DNA of 64,000 nucleotides from Pseudomonas sp. 21 (GTDB lineage Bacteria > Pseudomonadota > Gammaproteobacteria > Pseudomonadales > Pseudomonadaceae). How positions within the stretch are numbered: the stretch's first letter is position 1; each line of letters begins with the position of its first letter. The DNA lies in assembly GCF_000955805.1 (NCBI RefSeq), contig NZ_JYOA01000002.1, positions 171,868-235,867 on the forward strand, given 5' to 3'. This document shows positions 53,480 through 62,510 of the stretch, one piece after another. Both the position numbers and the translations under genes were made by a program. The notes under the pieces were generated by a model that worked only from the letters and a program-made list of their open reading frames with translations, had not been told where the DNA came from and did no database searches.

Positions 53480-54061
53480 TCAAATATGCGCGGTGCCATC
53501 CGCCCGGAGCGTCTCGACCAGGCGCGCAGTCGTGCCATCGGACAGCGTAAGGCGCGTCCAGCGGCACTGGCTCTGGCGAATGGGCACCAGCAGCGAGCCA
53601 TTGGTGCCGGTGGCGAACTCCAGCGCTGGCGTGGCGTTGCCCTCGCGCCAGCCGAGCCCATCCAGCTTCGCTTCCTGGAGGGCGATGGCCTCGGTCACGA
53701 ACGGCCAGAGCGAGCGGCCCAGCAGCTCGGTATGCGGAACACTGAACTCTGCCGCTCGCGCGGGCGAACAGGCGAGCAGCCGGTGGGTCAGGTCACAGAC
53801 CAGGTGGACGGGTTGCGAGCTGCTGGCGACCAGGCGGGCCAGGGCGTGGTCCGCTGCGCTGTCCAGGCGCGCCAGGAGCAGCGCTTCGATCCGTGCGCGC
53901 TGCTCCGGCTCGGCATCCTGCAGGCCGGCTTCCCAGCGCGAGATGGTGGACTGGCTGACGCCGAACATACCGGCCGCGTGGCTCTGCTTGACGCGATGCA
54001 GCAGGCGCCAGCGTCTGAGCATGGGGCCGAGCGGGGCGTGGTGCAGCGGAGGTGAAGTCAT
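53480..54061 (-). CDS. XRE-type HTH regulator with PAS-like domain
   Basis: The 193-aa form begins at the ATG at 54061; the frame is open to an upstream ATG at 54094, neither with a strong ribosome site. The N-terminal helix-turn-helix (LHRVKQSHAAGMFGVSQSTISRWEAG, residues ~20-45) is XRE-like. The rest (~70-180) has a PAS-like pattern with LVCDLTHRLLACSPARAAEF and LGRSLWPFVTEA. This combination suggests a one-component regulator sensing a small molecule. It lies between the HD gene and the methyltransferase gene, both also on the minus strand. Confidence 0.8.
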   Translation of the reverse strand: MTSPPLHHAPLGPMLRRWRLLHRVKQSHAAGMFGVSQSTISRWEAGLQDAEPEQRARIEALLLARLDSAADHALARLVASSSQPVHLVCDLTHRLLACSPARAAEFSVPHTELLGRSLWPFVTEAIALQEAKLDGLGWREGNATPALEFATGTNGSLLVPIRQSQCRWTRLTLSDGTTARLVETLRADGTAHI

Positions 54062-54153
54062 GGCGGGGTATCGGTTCCGGTTCCGTGCCAGCATAGCCCG
54101 GAATGCGCCAGCAGCATTGTCTTGAGTCGATGCTCGCGCGCTAGGTGCTGACC

Positions 54154-54897
54154 TCAGCGCTTCACGCAGACGAACAGAGCATTGCCCGAACTGCCGGCCC
54201 AGGGCGTGATCCGCTCGTAGTCGTGCTCGAACACCTGCACCTCGAAGAGCGGCTCCAGCAGCCGTTGCAGTTCGGCGAAGGTCAGCGCGACCATCGCATG
54301 TTCATCCTGCCAGGCCCGGGTCTCGCCGGCCGTGGTCTTCTCGATGCTCAGGCGCAACGCCTGGCGCTCGCCCGCGCCGCTGTAGTACCAGCCCGAGCCG
54401 AAGGTGAACTGGCTGCCATCATGCTCCACCGAGTGGCGGACGAAGGAGTCGTTGTCGATCAGCGCCTTGTCCACGCTGTTGAAGCAGAACACGCCGCCCT
54501 CCGCGAGCGCGTCGTGCACGCTCGCCAGGCACGCCTGCAGCTGTTCGACGCCGGGGTTGTAGTGGATCGAGTAGAGGAAGCAGGTAATCAGGTCCAGTGG
54601 CGCTTCGACGCGGAAGCTCGCCATGTCCTGTCGGCTGAACTGCGCCTCGGGGCAGCGCTGCCGGGCGATGTCCAGCATCGGCTGGTTGATGTCCAGGCCG
54701 GCACTCCGGTAGCCCGAGTCCAGGAAGTGGCGTACGTGCGGACCGGTCCCGCAGGCGAGGTCCAGGTGCCGGCGCCCCGAATTGCCGAACAACTGGTGCA
54801 GGCGGCGCACGCAGTGGCTCTGCGCCTGATAGTCGATGTCGGCGCACATCAGGTCGTAGTAGGAGGACAGGTCGGTGTACAGCGCGTTGGAGGACAT
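54154..54897 (-). CDS. class I SAM-dependent methyltransferase
   Basis: The 247-aa protein starts at the ATG at 54897 (MSSNALYTDL). It has the SAM motif I LDLACGTGPH (~43-52), then GLDINQPMLDIAR for the acidic ribose-binding strand and LDLITCFLYSIHY for motif II. The C-terminal part is a beta-rich substrate cap (FGSGWYYSGAG). It is the UbiE/Methyltransf_25 type; the substrate is unknown. The gene is followed upstream by the 485-base gap. Confidence 0.88.
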   Translation of the reverse strand: MSSNALYTDLSSYYDLMCADIDYQAQSHCVRRLHQLFGNSGRRHLDLACGTGPHVRHFLDSGYRSAGLDINQPMLDIARQRCPEAQFSRQDMASFRVEAPLDLITCFLYSIHYNPGVEQLQACLASVHDALAEGGVFCFNSVDKALIDNDSFVRHSVEHDGSQFTFGSGWYYSGAGERQALRLSIEKTTAGETRAWQDEHAMVALTFAELQRLLEPLFEVQVFEHDYERITPWAGSSGNALFVCVKR

Positions 54898-55382
54898 GGG
54901 GCAGCCAGGGAGAGGATTCGCCGGAGGTTCGGGCGCGGCATGGTACATCAGCCTCGCGCGTTCTCCGCAGAATTCGGACGTCCCGCCGGATGGCGTTTGT
55001 GGCCGGACCGCTGCGAACGGCCATTTTTTTCATTGGGCTCGATAATATTTTTACTAATTTTCCTCGGCGAAAAGCTGAAGCACCATGCCGCCCCATTCCA
55101 ATAACAACGTCCTTCGAGGCGGCCAGCAGGAGTGCCCAGGTGCAAGCGTTCAACGAGTGGCGGCAGTGGTTTGTGACGCAGGTTTTCATCGATGACGCAT
55201 TGAGCCGAAGGCTCCCGCTTACCGCCCCGATCGATCTCCGCTGAATCCCTCCCGCAGCGGCCGCCCGAAGGTTTGCCCCGGCTGAAACCGCCGGGCTTGC
55301 GACCGCTGCGCGGGAAGCCTCGACCGGCATCGAGCCGTTCCAGTCCAACGAGCGCCCGTCGCTCGCAGTCCATGAGTCAGCC
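54898..55382. other. 485-base intergenic region, AT-rich core
   Basis: I see no convincing gene. The stretch 55025-55075 is AT-rich (a T7 run, then GATAATATTTTTAC) within a GC-rich background and is the best candidate promoter region for the APC permease or the divergent methyltransferase. An open frame at 54990-55244 has no recognisable content. Confidence 0.6.
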
Positions 55383-56762
55383 ATGAAAAAAACAACAAGC
55401 GCGTCCGATACTTCCTTGCCTGCCCATCAACCCCACGAACCGTCCGCACGGTCCTTCCGCAAATCGCTGGGCATCCCGGCGCTGGTGCTGTTCGGCCTGG
55501 CCTACATGGTGCCGCTGGCAGTCTTCACCACCTACGGCCTGGTCACCCGCATGAGCAAGGGCCACCTGCCGGCGGCCTATCTCTTCACCCTGGCGGCCAT
55601 GCTGCTGACCGCCTACAGCTATGGGCGCATGGTGCAGGCGCACCCGTATTCGGGCTCGGTCTACAGCTACACGCGCAAGACCTTCGGCGCGGCATTCGGC
55701 TTCCTGGCGGGCTGGACGCTGCTGCTGGATTACATCTTCCTGCCGCTGCTGAGCTACCTGCTGATCGGCATCTACATGGTCGACTATTTCCCCTCGGTGC
55801 CGCTGTCGGTGTGGATCCTCGGGTCCATCGTGCTGGTGACCCTGCTCAACCTCGTCGGCATCGAATCGATCACCCGCGTCAACTGGGTGCTGATCGTCGC
55901 GCAGATGGTGTTCGTGGTGGTGTTCATCGCCCTGTCGTTGAGCCACCTGGGCGCCCAGGCGGAGCCGGTGCCGCTGGTCCAGCCCTTCTATGACGAGCAC
56001 TTCAGCCTGCCGTTGGTGATGTCCGGCGCGGCGGTGCTGTGCCTGTCCTTCCTCGGTTTCGACGCGGTGTCGACCATGGCCGAGGAGACGCCCGAGCCGC
56101 GCCGGCAGATTCCAGCGGCGATCATGCTGGTGACCCTGATCGGCGGCGTGCTGTTCATCGTCATGGCCTACTTCGGCCAGCTGGTGTTCCCCGAGTGGCA
56201 GGCGCTCACCGATGCCGACTCCGCGTCGCTGGACGTGCTGCGCCGGATTGGTGGCGAGTGGCTGGTGACCTTCTTCACCGCCACCTATGTGGCTGGCTGC
56301 TTCGCCTCGGCGATGGTGTCCCAGGCCAGCGTCTCCCGCGTGCTGTTCGCCATGGGCCGGGACGGCGCGCTGCCCCGCGTGTTCGGCAAGCTGGTGACGA
56401 AGAAGCGCGTGCCGGCCACGGCGATCATGCTGATCAGCCTGCTCTCGCTGATCGCCCTGTTCGTCACCCTGGATACCGTCGCCAACATGATCAGCTTCGG
56501 CGCGCTGTTCGCCTTCTCCGCGGTGAACCTGGCAGTGATCAAGCACTACCTGGTCGACGAGCGCCTCACCGGGAAGGGCAACTACCTGCGCTACGGTGCG
56601 CTGCCGGCGGTGGGCTTCCTCAGCACCATCTGGCTCTGGTCGAGCCTGTCGGGCATGTCCTTCATGATCGGCTTCGCCTGGATGTGCCTGGGCTTCATCT
56701 GCCTGGCCAGCGCCACGCGGATGTTCCAGCAGCCGCTGCCGGACCTGAACATGGCGGAGTGA
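55383..56762 (+). CDS. APC family amino acid/polyamine permease
   Basis: The 459-aa protein has 12 transmembrane helices. The first helix carries GIPALVLFGLAYMVPLAVF with the unwound APC motif; TAYSYGRMVQAHPYSGSVYSY and FLGFDAVSTMAEETPEPRR are the substrate and hinge segments. It resembles the PuuP/PlaP putrescine importer branch more than the AroP branch, but the substrate is not proved. The ribosome site is weak, and an AACAACAA motif lies a few bases after the start codon, suggesting Crc/Hfq control. A terminator follows. The nearby oxidases and binding protein fit polyamine metabolism. Confidence 0.93.
   Translation: MKKTTSASDTSLPAHQPHEPSARSFRKSLGIPALVLFGLAYMVPLAVFTTYGLVTRMSKGHLPAAYLFTLAAMLLTAYSYGRMVQAHPYSGSVYSYTRKTFGAAFGFLAGWTLLLDYIFLPLLSYLLIGIYMVDYFPSVPLSVWILGSIVLVTLLNLVGIESITRVNWVLIVAQMVFVVVFIALSLSHLGAQAEPVPLVQPFYDEHFSLPLVMSGAAVLCLSFLGFDAVSTMAEETPEPRRQIPAAIMLVTLIGGVLFIVMAYFGQLVFPEWQALTDADSASLDVLRRIGGEWLVTFFTATYVAGCFASAMVSQASVSRVLFAMGRDGALPRVFGKLVTKKRVPATAIMLISLLSLIALFVTLDTVANMISFGALFAFSAVNLAVIKHYLVDERLTGKGNYLRYGALPAVGFLSTIWLWSSLSGMSFMIGFAWMCLGFICLASATRMFQQPLPDLNMAE
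55391..55398 (+). promoter_or_regulatory. candidate Crc/Hfq (CA) motif at APC start
   Basis: AACAACAA at 55391-55398 fits the AANAANAA element bound by Hfq-Crc, starting 6 bases after the start codon. Crc represses amino-acid transport in pseudomonads under preferred carbon sources. Confidence 0.55.
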
Positions 56763-56776
56763 CTGCCGGGCGGGGA

Positions 56777-56804
56777 GAAGTCGGGCCTGGCCCCGGCTTC
56801 TTTT
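56777..56804 (+). terminator. intrinsic terminator after APC permease
   Basis: GAAGTCGGG (56777-56785) pairs with CCCGGCTTC (56792-56800) including one G-U pair, with a 6-base loop, and is followed by TTTT (56801-56804). Confidence 0.8.
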
Positions 56805-56863
56805 CAATCCGGCCCGATACTGGTTAAGGTGGCGCGACTTCGAGGAACTGGCCGGATCTCGCC

Positions 56864-57757
56864 ATGAAACTGCATCAATTGCGCGCCCTGCGCACCATCG
56901 CCGAGAGCGGCAGCATCCAGGAAGCCTCGCGGCTGCTCGAGGTGACCCAGCCGTCGCTGTCCAAGGCAGTGAAGGAGCTGGAAGGCGAGCTGGGCGTGCC
57001 GCTGCTGGTGCGCTCCAATCGGGGTGTAACGGTCACGCCTTATGGCGAGCGGCTGGTGAGCATGGCCCGGCTGGTCACCGAGGAAGTGCGCCGCGCGCGC
57101 GACGAAATCGACACCCTGAAGGGCGAGATGGCCGGCCGTGTGGCCATCGGCGTGTCGCCGGTGACGCCCAATCGCGCCTTCGCCCACTGCTTCAGGCGTT
57201 ACCGCGAGCTGTACCCCAACGTGCAGCTGCAGATTTTCGAGTTGCGTTCGGTGCAGCTGTTCGAAGGGCTGAAGGAGGGCCGGCTGGACCTGGTGCTGAC
57301 GACCCAGCCGGTGGCGGAGCAGGCCGACGGGCAGGTCTGGCGTGAGCTGGCGCCGCAACCCTCGGCGCTGGCGGTGCGCAAGGGCCACCCCCTGGCAGGG
57401 GCGCAATCGCTGCACGAGCTTCTTGACCTCGAATGGCTGCTCTCCGACCCGCTGGAAGTGGCCCTGGCCGGGCAGTTCTTCCGCGAACGCCAGGTGGCGC
57501 CACCCAGGCGCATCACCGAATGCTCGTCGTCGCTGCTCTACCTGGAACTGGCGGCCAACACCGATGCGGTGAGTTTCTGGTCGCAGCGCATGCTGGCTCT
57601 GCCGACGGTGGCCCAGGTGCTGGAGCCCTTGCGGATCGCCGAGGCGACGCCGGTGGCGAGCATCTCGCTGGTCACCCGGCCGCAGGAGCTGATGACCCGC
57701 GAAGCCCAGTTGCTGGCCGAGGAAATGCTGGCGGCTTTCCTTGCGGAGCCGGCGTGA
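56864..57757 (+). CDS. LysR family transcriptional regulator
   Basis: The 297-aa protein has an N-terminal HTH (LRALRTIAESGSIQEASRLLEVTQPSLSKAV) and full effector domain. It follows the permease terminator and lies on the same strand, so it has its own promoter. The tail LLAEEMLAAFL is helical. It is of the CysB/CbbR-like large group; the target is likely one of the neighbouring transport or oxidase genes, but this cannot be fixed from sequence. Confidence 0.94.
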   Translation: MKLHQLRALRTIAESGSIQEASRLLEVTQPSLSKAVKELEGELGVPLLVRSNRGVTVTPYGERLVSMARLVTEEVRRARDEIDTLKGEMAGRVAIGVSPVTPNRAFAHCFRRYRELYPNVQLQIFELRSVQLFEGLKEGRLDLVLTTQPVAEQADGQVWRELAPQPSALAVRKGHPLAGAQSLHELLDLEWLLSDPLEVALAGQFFRERQVAPPRRITECSSSLLYLELAANTDAVSFWSQRMLALPTVAQVLEPLRIAEATPVASISLVTRPQELMTREAQLLAEEMLAAFLAEPA

Positions 57758-57864
57758 CCGGCATAACCAGCCTCAATGCTCATGTGTAGAGATCATTACT
57801 CCGCATTTTCGCGCTGATGCATCCTGCCGGCCGCCATCAGCCCCAGGAAACGGCCGGAGTCTCC

Positions 57865-58965
57865 ATGAATGCATCGTCGTATTTCTCCCAGAGCTACGCC
57901 CAGGCGCGCAGCAAGTTCCTCGACGCCTGCGCGGCCGCCGGCCTGCTGGTGGAGTCCCACGTCCACCCACTCACCGGGCGCGACGGTGAGACGCTGGCGC
58001 TGGACGTCGCCCGTGAAGGACCGCCGGATGCCAAGCGCCTGTTGATCATCAGCAGCGGTTGCCACGGCGTCGAAGGCTTCTGCGGCTCGGGCGTGCAGAG
58101 CGCGCTGCTCGCGGACACGGCATGGCGCGAGCACGCGCGCCGCAACGACTGCGCGGTGCTCTACCTGCACGCCGCCAACCCCTACGGCTTTTCCTGGTGG
58201 CGCCGCTGGACCCAGGAGAACGTCGACCTCAACCGCAACTTCCGCGACTTCACCCAGGCCGCGCCGGAGAACCCCGGCTACGTGCAGCTGGACCCGGTAC
58301 TCGCGCCGCGACGCTGGCCCAGCCCGCTGGGGCGCCTGCGTCTGCTCGGCTATGCGCTGCGCCACGGTCGCTGGGAGTTGCAGAAGGCGATCTCGTCCGG
58401 CCAGGCCAGTCATCCCGATGGGCTGTTCTTCTCCGGCTCGCAGCCGACCTGGAGCAACCGTACCGTGCGCGAGGTGCTGCGCCAGCATGGCCGGCAATGC
58501 CGCGAATTGGCCTGGATCGACGTGCACACCGGCCTCGGCCCGAGCGGCTACGGCGAGTACATCTACTCGGGCGATCCGCGCCCCGAAGCGCTGGTCCGCG
58601 CCCGCGCCTGGTGGGGCGACGAAGTGCGCTCGACGGAGGAGGGCAACAGCGTCTCGGTGAAGCTCAGCGGCAAGCTGGTGCATGCGGCATTCGAGGAATG
58701 CCCGCAGGCGCTGCTGGTCTCCATGAGCCTGGAATTCGGTACCGTGCCCGGCCCGCAGGTCCTCGAAGCGCTGCGCGCGGACCAGTGGCTGCATCGCACG
58801 CCCGATGCGCCGTTGGCCAAGGTGCGGCGGATCAAGCAGCAGCTGCGCGATGCCTTCTACATCGACACGGACGAGTGGAAGAGCGCGGTGCTGACTCGCG
58901 CGCGGGACACGGCCTGGCGGGCGGTGGAAGGGTTGTGCAGCGAGATTCCGGCGCCGCTGCGCTGA
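57865..58965 (+). CDS. DUF2817 zinc peptidase-like protein (M14 fold)
   Basis: The 366-aa protein starts at the ATG at 57865 behind CCGGAG. The M14-like zinc ligands are SSGCHGVEGFCGSG (HxxE, ~residues 73-77), then NVDLNRNF, IDVHTGLGPSG (third His) and SLEFGT (catalytic Glu). DUF2817 proteins are thought to be carboxypeptidase-like amidases. There is no signal peptide, so it is cytoplasmic. It converges on a LysR gene with a 7-base gap. The substrate may be a small peptide or acylated amine. Confidence 0.88.
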   Translation: MNASSYFSQSYAQARSKFLDACAAAGLLVESHVHPLTGRDGETLALDVAREGPPDAKRLLIISSGCHGVEGFCGSGVQSALLADTAWREHARRNDCAVLYLHAANPYGFSWWRRWTQENVDLNRNFRDFTQAAPENPGYVQLDPVLAPRRWPSPLGRLRLLGYALRHGRWELQKAISSGQASHPDGLFFSGSQPTWSNRTVREVLRQHGRQCRELAWIDVHTGLGPSGYGEYIYSGDPRPEALVRARAWWGDEVRSTEEGNSVSVKLSGKLVHAAFEECPQALLVSMSLEFGTVPGPQVLEALRADQWLHRTPDAPLAKVRRIKQQLRDAFYIDTDEWKSAVLTRARDTAWRAVEGLCSEIPAPLR

Positions 58966-58972
58966 CCGGGGA

Positions 58973-59881
58973 TCAGCCTTCCAACTGGCTGCGCTGCTCC
59001 TCGAACCAGTCGAGCACCGGCTGGCAGGCCGGGTGGGCGGCGCCGCTGTCGCGTAGCCAGAGCGCGTAGCGACCGCCGGTTTTCAGCGCTTCGCCGAAGG
59101 GCACGATGAGGTCGCCGCGCTGCAGGGCATCGTGGGCCAGCAGGCGGTCGGTCATGGCAACGCCCAGGCCACGGGTGGCAGCGTCCAGCGCCAGGTCGTC
59201 GAGGTTGAACAGCATGTGCTTGAACGGTGTGGGCGGCGGAGCGGCCTGGGCGCGCAGCCATTGCGGCCACTCCAGGCCGCCGCTGGAGGCGTGGATCAGC
59301 GGGTGACGCGCCAGTTCCTCCAGCGAGCGCGGCGGCTGCTGGCCGTCGTCCAGGCGCGGGGCGCAGACGGGGATCAGGTATTCGTCGTACAGCGGCATCA
59401 GCGTACGTCCCTGGGGGTCGCTGCCGCTGGGCAGGTAGAGCACGTAGGCGTCGCAGTCGCCGCCGTCGTCCACCACTTCGCCGCCCACCGTCTCGATGGA
59501 CAGGCACAGCTCCGGGTGCCGGTTGTAGAAGGAACTCAGGCGCGGCAGCAGCCAGCGAACCGCCAGCGAAACGAAGATGCGGATGCGGAAGGGCCGCTCC
59601 GCCGATGCCGGGGCGAGACGTTCCTCCAGGCGCAGCAGTTGCTGCAGCATGCCCTCGGCCACCGCGTGCACTTCGCGGCCGGCGTCGGTCAGCGCCACCT
59701 TGCGGCTGGTGCGGTCGAACAGCGGCACGCGGTAGTACTCCTCCAGCTGTTGCACCTGCCGGCTGATGGCGCTCTGGGTCAGGTGCAGCTGTTTCGCGGC
59801 GGCCGTGAAGCTGCCGGAGTCGGCGACCTGTACCAGGGCCTGCAGCGCCTGCAGGGAGGGAACGCGAAGCAGTTTGTCCAT
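58973..59881 (-). CDS. LysR family transcriptional regulator (GcvA-like)
   Basis: The 302-aa protein has HTH SLQALQALVQVADSGSFTAAAKQLHLTQSAISRQV and a GcvA-type effector domain (VALTDAGREVHAVAEG...). It is divergent from the FAD oxidoreductase gene over 170 bases that include a TGAGCG/CGCTCA dyad. It probably controls the oxidase-binding protein-dehydrogenase operon in response to an amine or amino acid. Confidence 0.95.
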   Translation of the reverse strand: MDKLLRVPSLQALQALVQVADSGSFTAAAKQLHLTQSAISRQVQQLEEYYRVPLFDRTSRKVALTDAGREVHAVAEGMLQQLLRLEERLAPASAERPFRIRIFVSLAVRWLLPRLSSFYNRHPELCLSIETVGGEVVDDGGDCDAYVLYLPSGSDPQGRTLMPLYDEYLIPVCAPRLDDGQQPPRSLEELARHPLIHASSGGLEWPQWLRAQAAPPPTPFKHMLFNLDDLALDAATRGLGVAMTDRLLAHDALQRGDLIVPFGEALKTGGRYALWLRDSGAAHPACQPVLDWFEEQRSQLEG

Positions 59882-59942
59882 GGCTCTCTCGTCCGCGATC
59901 TACGCGCTTATCTATGCGAGATGGGAATACAAGGATGAAAAA

Positions 59943-59960
59943 TGAGCGTTGGTGCGCTCA
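59943..59960. promoter_or_regulatory. candidate operator of GcvA-like regulator
   Basis: TGAGCG (59943-59948) and CGCTCA (59955-59960) flank 6 bases in the divergent LysR/oxidase spacer. The location suits LysR-type binding; the arms are short. Confidence 0.4.
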
Positions 59961-60051
59961 GCGCAACTGCCCGTAGATTCTGGTCATGACGCGCCATCGG
60001 GGAAATCGCTTGGATACGCCCGGCGCATGGATTGTGAAGGAGTGCCGGGCA

Positions 60052-61350
60052 ATGAACAATCACTGTGGCTGGATCGCCCTGGCGGGCGAGTTGCCGACGC
60101 AGCCGACGCTGAGCGGGACCCAGCGGGCGGACTGGCTGATCATCGGTGGCGGCATCACCGGGTTGTCCGCCGCCCACACGCTGGCAGCGCGCTTTCCGCA
60201 ACAGCGTGTGGTGCTGCTGGAACGCCAGCGCATCGCCCAGGGCGCCTCTGCGCGCAACTCCGGGTTTGTCGTCGCCCATGAGTTGCCGGCGGCCAGCGAA
60301 CGCCTGGGGCAACCCGGCCATGCCGCCTACCAGGTGGCCTCGCGCATCGGCATCGCGGCCGCGCAGGAAGTCCGCCAGCGCATCGCCGGGCTGGGCATCG
60401 ACTGCGAGCTTTTCGAAGACGGCTATCACTTCGCCGCGCACCGGCCCGAGCACCTGGGCGATATCGACGGCATCCTCGCCACGCTGGCCTCGGTCGGCGC
60501 CAACGCCCGCTACTACGAAGGCGCGGCGCTGGAACAGCGACTCGGCAGCGCCTTCTACGCGCGGGCCATTCATTGCGCCGGCGGCAACGCGCTGCTGCAA
60601 CCGGCGCGCTATGTGAAAGGCCTGGCCGACCGCCTGCCGGCGTCGGTGGACATCTTCGAGCAGAGCGGCGTGACCGACCTGCGCCGCAGCGGCCAGGGCT
60701 GGGTGGCACGCACGGCGCAGGGCGAAGTCCAGGCTTCGCAGGTGCTGGTCTGCCTGGGCGCATTCATCGCCCGCGCCGGCCTGCGGGAGAGTGGTGCCTT
60801 CCCGCTGGAACTCAGCGCCAGCATCACCCGCCCGCTGGATGAGCCTCGCTGGCAGTCGCTGTTCGGCGAGCGCCAGTGGGGCGTGCTCGCACCGTTGCCC
60901 GGTGGCGGCACCGTGCGCCTGCTGCCGGGGCGCCGGTTGCTGATCCGCAACACCGTCGAGTACCGCCATCGCGACCTCGACAACCAGGCGCTGGCCGAGC
61001 GCCGTCGCCGCCATCTGGCCGGTTTGCAGAAGCGTTTCCCCGGCATCGTCGAAGCCGACATCGCCTACAGCTGGACCGGCCACCTGAGCGGCACCCGTTC
61101 CGGCGAACCGTACTTCGCCCGCGTCGATCAGGGCCTGCATGCGGTGGCCGGCTGCAATGGCTCGGGCGTGGCGCGCGGCACCCTGTGGGGTCGCCTGCTG
61201 GTGGAGATGGCGGCGGGCGACAGCTCGCCCGTGCTGGCCGACGTGCTGGCGCAGGCCAGCCCCGGCTACCTGCCGCCCAGCCCGTTCTTCGATATCGGCG
61301 CCTCGCTGCGCATGGCCTGGGAAGTGCGCCGCGCGCGCGCCGAGGCCTGA
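60052..61350 (+). CDS. FAD-dependent amine oxidoreductase (DAO family, PuuB-like)
   Basis: The 432-aa protein is started at the ATG at 60052 with AAGGAG 9 bases upstream; the longer open frame upstream is not supported. FAD-binding motif IIGGGITGLSAAHTLA (~30-45) and the second GASARNSGFV segment place it in the DAO superfamily with gamma-glutamylputrescine oxidase and similar enzymes. A C-terminal YSWTGHLSGTRSGEPYF is family-typical. The cofactor is probably non-covalent FAD. Placed before a polyamine-type binding protein, it likely oxidises an amine or N-substituted amino acid. Confidence 0.9.
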   Translation: MNNHCGWIALAGELPTQPTLSGTQRADWLIIGGGITGLSAAHTLAARFPQQRVVLLERQRIAQGASARNSGFVVAHELPAASERLGQPGHAAYQVASRIGIAAAQEVRQRIAGLGIDCELFEDGYHFAAHRPEHLGDIDGILATLASVGANARYYEGAALEQRLGSAFYARAIHCAGGNALLQPARYVKGLADRLPASVDIFEQSGVTDLRRSGQGWVARTAQGEVQASQVLVCLGAFIARAGLRESGAFPLELSASITRPLDEPRWQSLFGERQWGVLAPLPGGGTVRLLPGRRLLIRNTVEYRHRDLDNQALAERRRRHLAGLQKRFPGIVEADIAYSWTGHLSGTRSGEPYFARVDQGLHAVAGCNGSGVARGTLWGRLLVEMAAGDSSPVLADVLAQASPGYLPPSPFFDIGASLRMAWEVRRARAEA

Positions 61351-61384
61351 TCCGTCGCTTTACCCACGCACAACAATCCCTATA

Positions 61385-61392
61385 AAGAAAAA
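61385..61392 (+). promoter_or_regulatory. candidate Crc/Hfq (CA) motif before binding protein
   Basis: AAGAAAAA at 61385-61392 fits AANAANAA, 12 bases before the start codon and beside the ribosome site. A CACAACAATCC stretch lies a little upstream. Confidence 0.45.
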
Positions 61393-61403
61393 ACGAGGGC
61401 AGC

Positions 61404-62510
61404 ATGATCAATCGTTCCAAGACTCTGGCCAGCTTCACCCTGGCAGGCCTCGCACTCGCAGCAGCGGCCGGCACCACCCAGGCGGCGCAGACCGTCACCA
61501 TCGCCAACTGGAGCGGCTACATCGCCGAAGACACCCTGGCGAACTTCACCCGGCAGACCGGCATCCAGACGACCTACGACCTGGTCGACAGCAACGAGAC
61601 CACCGAAGCCAAGCTGATGACCGGCGCCAGCGGCTACGACCTGGCCAGCCCGTCCAACCACTTCCTGCCGCGCCTGATCAAGGCCGGCGCCATCCAGGAA
61701 CTGGACAAGAGCAAGCTGCCCAACTGGAAGAACCTCGACCCCAAGCTGATGAAGATCCTCGAGGCCAACGATCCGGGTAACCGCTACGCCATTCCCTACC
61801 TCTGGGTGACCGTCGGCATCGGCTACAACGAGGACAAGATCAAGGCCATCTTCGGCAACACCGACGTCACCCACAGCTGGCAGTTGCTGTTCGATCCGAA
61901 GAACGCGGAAAAGCTCGCCCAGTGCGGTATCGCGGTGATCGACAACGCCACCCAGATGGTGCCCATCACCCTCAAGGTGCTCGGCCGCGACCCGGCGAGC
62001 CAGAACCCGGACGACTTCAAGGCCGCCGAAGCCGCGCTGCAGGCGGTGCGCCCGTCGATCCGCTACTTCCACCAGTCCAAGTACGTCAGCGACCTGGCCA
62101 ACGGCAACATCTGCGTCGCCATCGGCTTCAGCGGTGACGTGCTGCAGGCCATGACCACCGCCCGGCAGGCCGGCAACAATGTGAAGATCGGCTACAGCCT
62201 GCCGCGCGAAGGCAGCACCATCGCCGTGGACACCGTGACCATTCCCAAGGGCGCGCCGCACCTGGACAACGCCTACGCCTACATGAACTACCTGCTGCAG
62301 CCGGAAGTGATCGCCAACATCAGCAATGCCGTGCAGTACCCCAACGGCAACGCCGCCGCGACCCAGTACGTCGACCCGGAACTGCGCAGCAACCCGGCCG
62401 TCTACCCGCCGCAGGAAGTGCTCGACACCCTGTTCCCGATCAAGACCCTGTCGCCGTCCGGGATGCGCATGAGCACCCGCCTGTGGACCCGAGTGATGAG
62501 CGGCAAATGA
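61404..62510 (+). CDS. polyamine-type periplasmic binding protein (PotF/SpuD-like)
   Basis: The 368-aa protein has a signal peptide (to TTQAA, ~29), then the PotF-type opening VTIANWSGYIAEDTLANF, with Trp/Ser at the start of the ligand site, DVTHSWQLLFDPKNAEKLA, and a C-terminal helix YAYMNYLLQPEVIANIS. The family binds putrescine or spermidine for an ABC importer, but no permease or ATPase is adjacent in the window. An orphan role, or use by a distant transporter, is therefore likely. Its stop overlaps the dehydrogenase start (ATGA). Confidence 0.93.
   Translation: MINRSKTLASFTLAGLALAAAAGTTQAAQTVTIANWSGYIAEDTLANFTRQTGIQTTYDLVDSNETTEAKLMTGASGYDLASPSNHFLPRLIKAGAIQELDKSKLPNWKNLDPKLMKILEANDPGNRYAIPYLWVTVGIGYNEDKIKAIFGNTDVTHSWQLLFDPKNAEKLAQCGIAVIDNATQMVPITLKVLGRDPASQNPDDFKAAEAALQAVRPSIRYFHQSKYVSDLANGNICVAIGFSGDVLQAMTTARQAGNNVKIGYSLPREGSTIAVDTVTIPKGAPHLDNAYAYMNYLLQPEVIANISNAVQYPNGNAAATQYVDPELRSNPAVYPPQEVLDTLFPIKTLSPSGMRMSTRLWTRVMSGK

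Noticed and set aside
54990-55244. 84-codon open frame in the 485-base gap
   Set aside because: It has no ribosome site or recognisable protein; the AT-rich stretch fits promoter DNA better.
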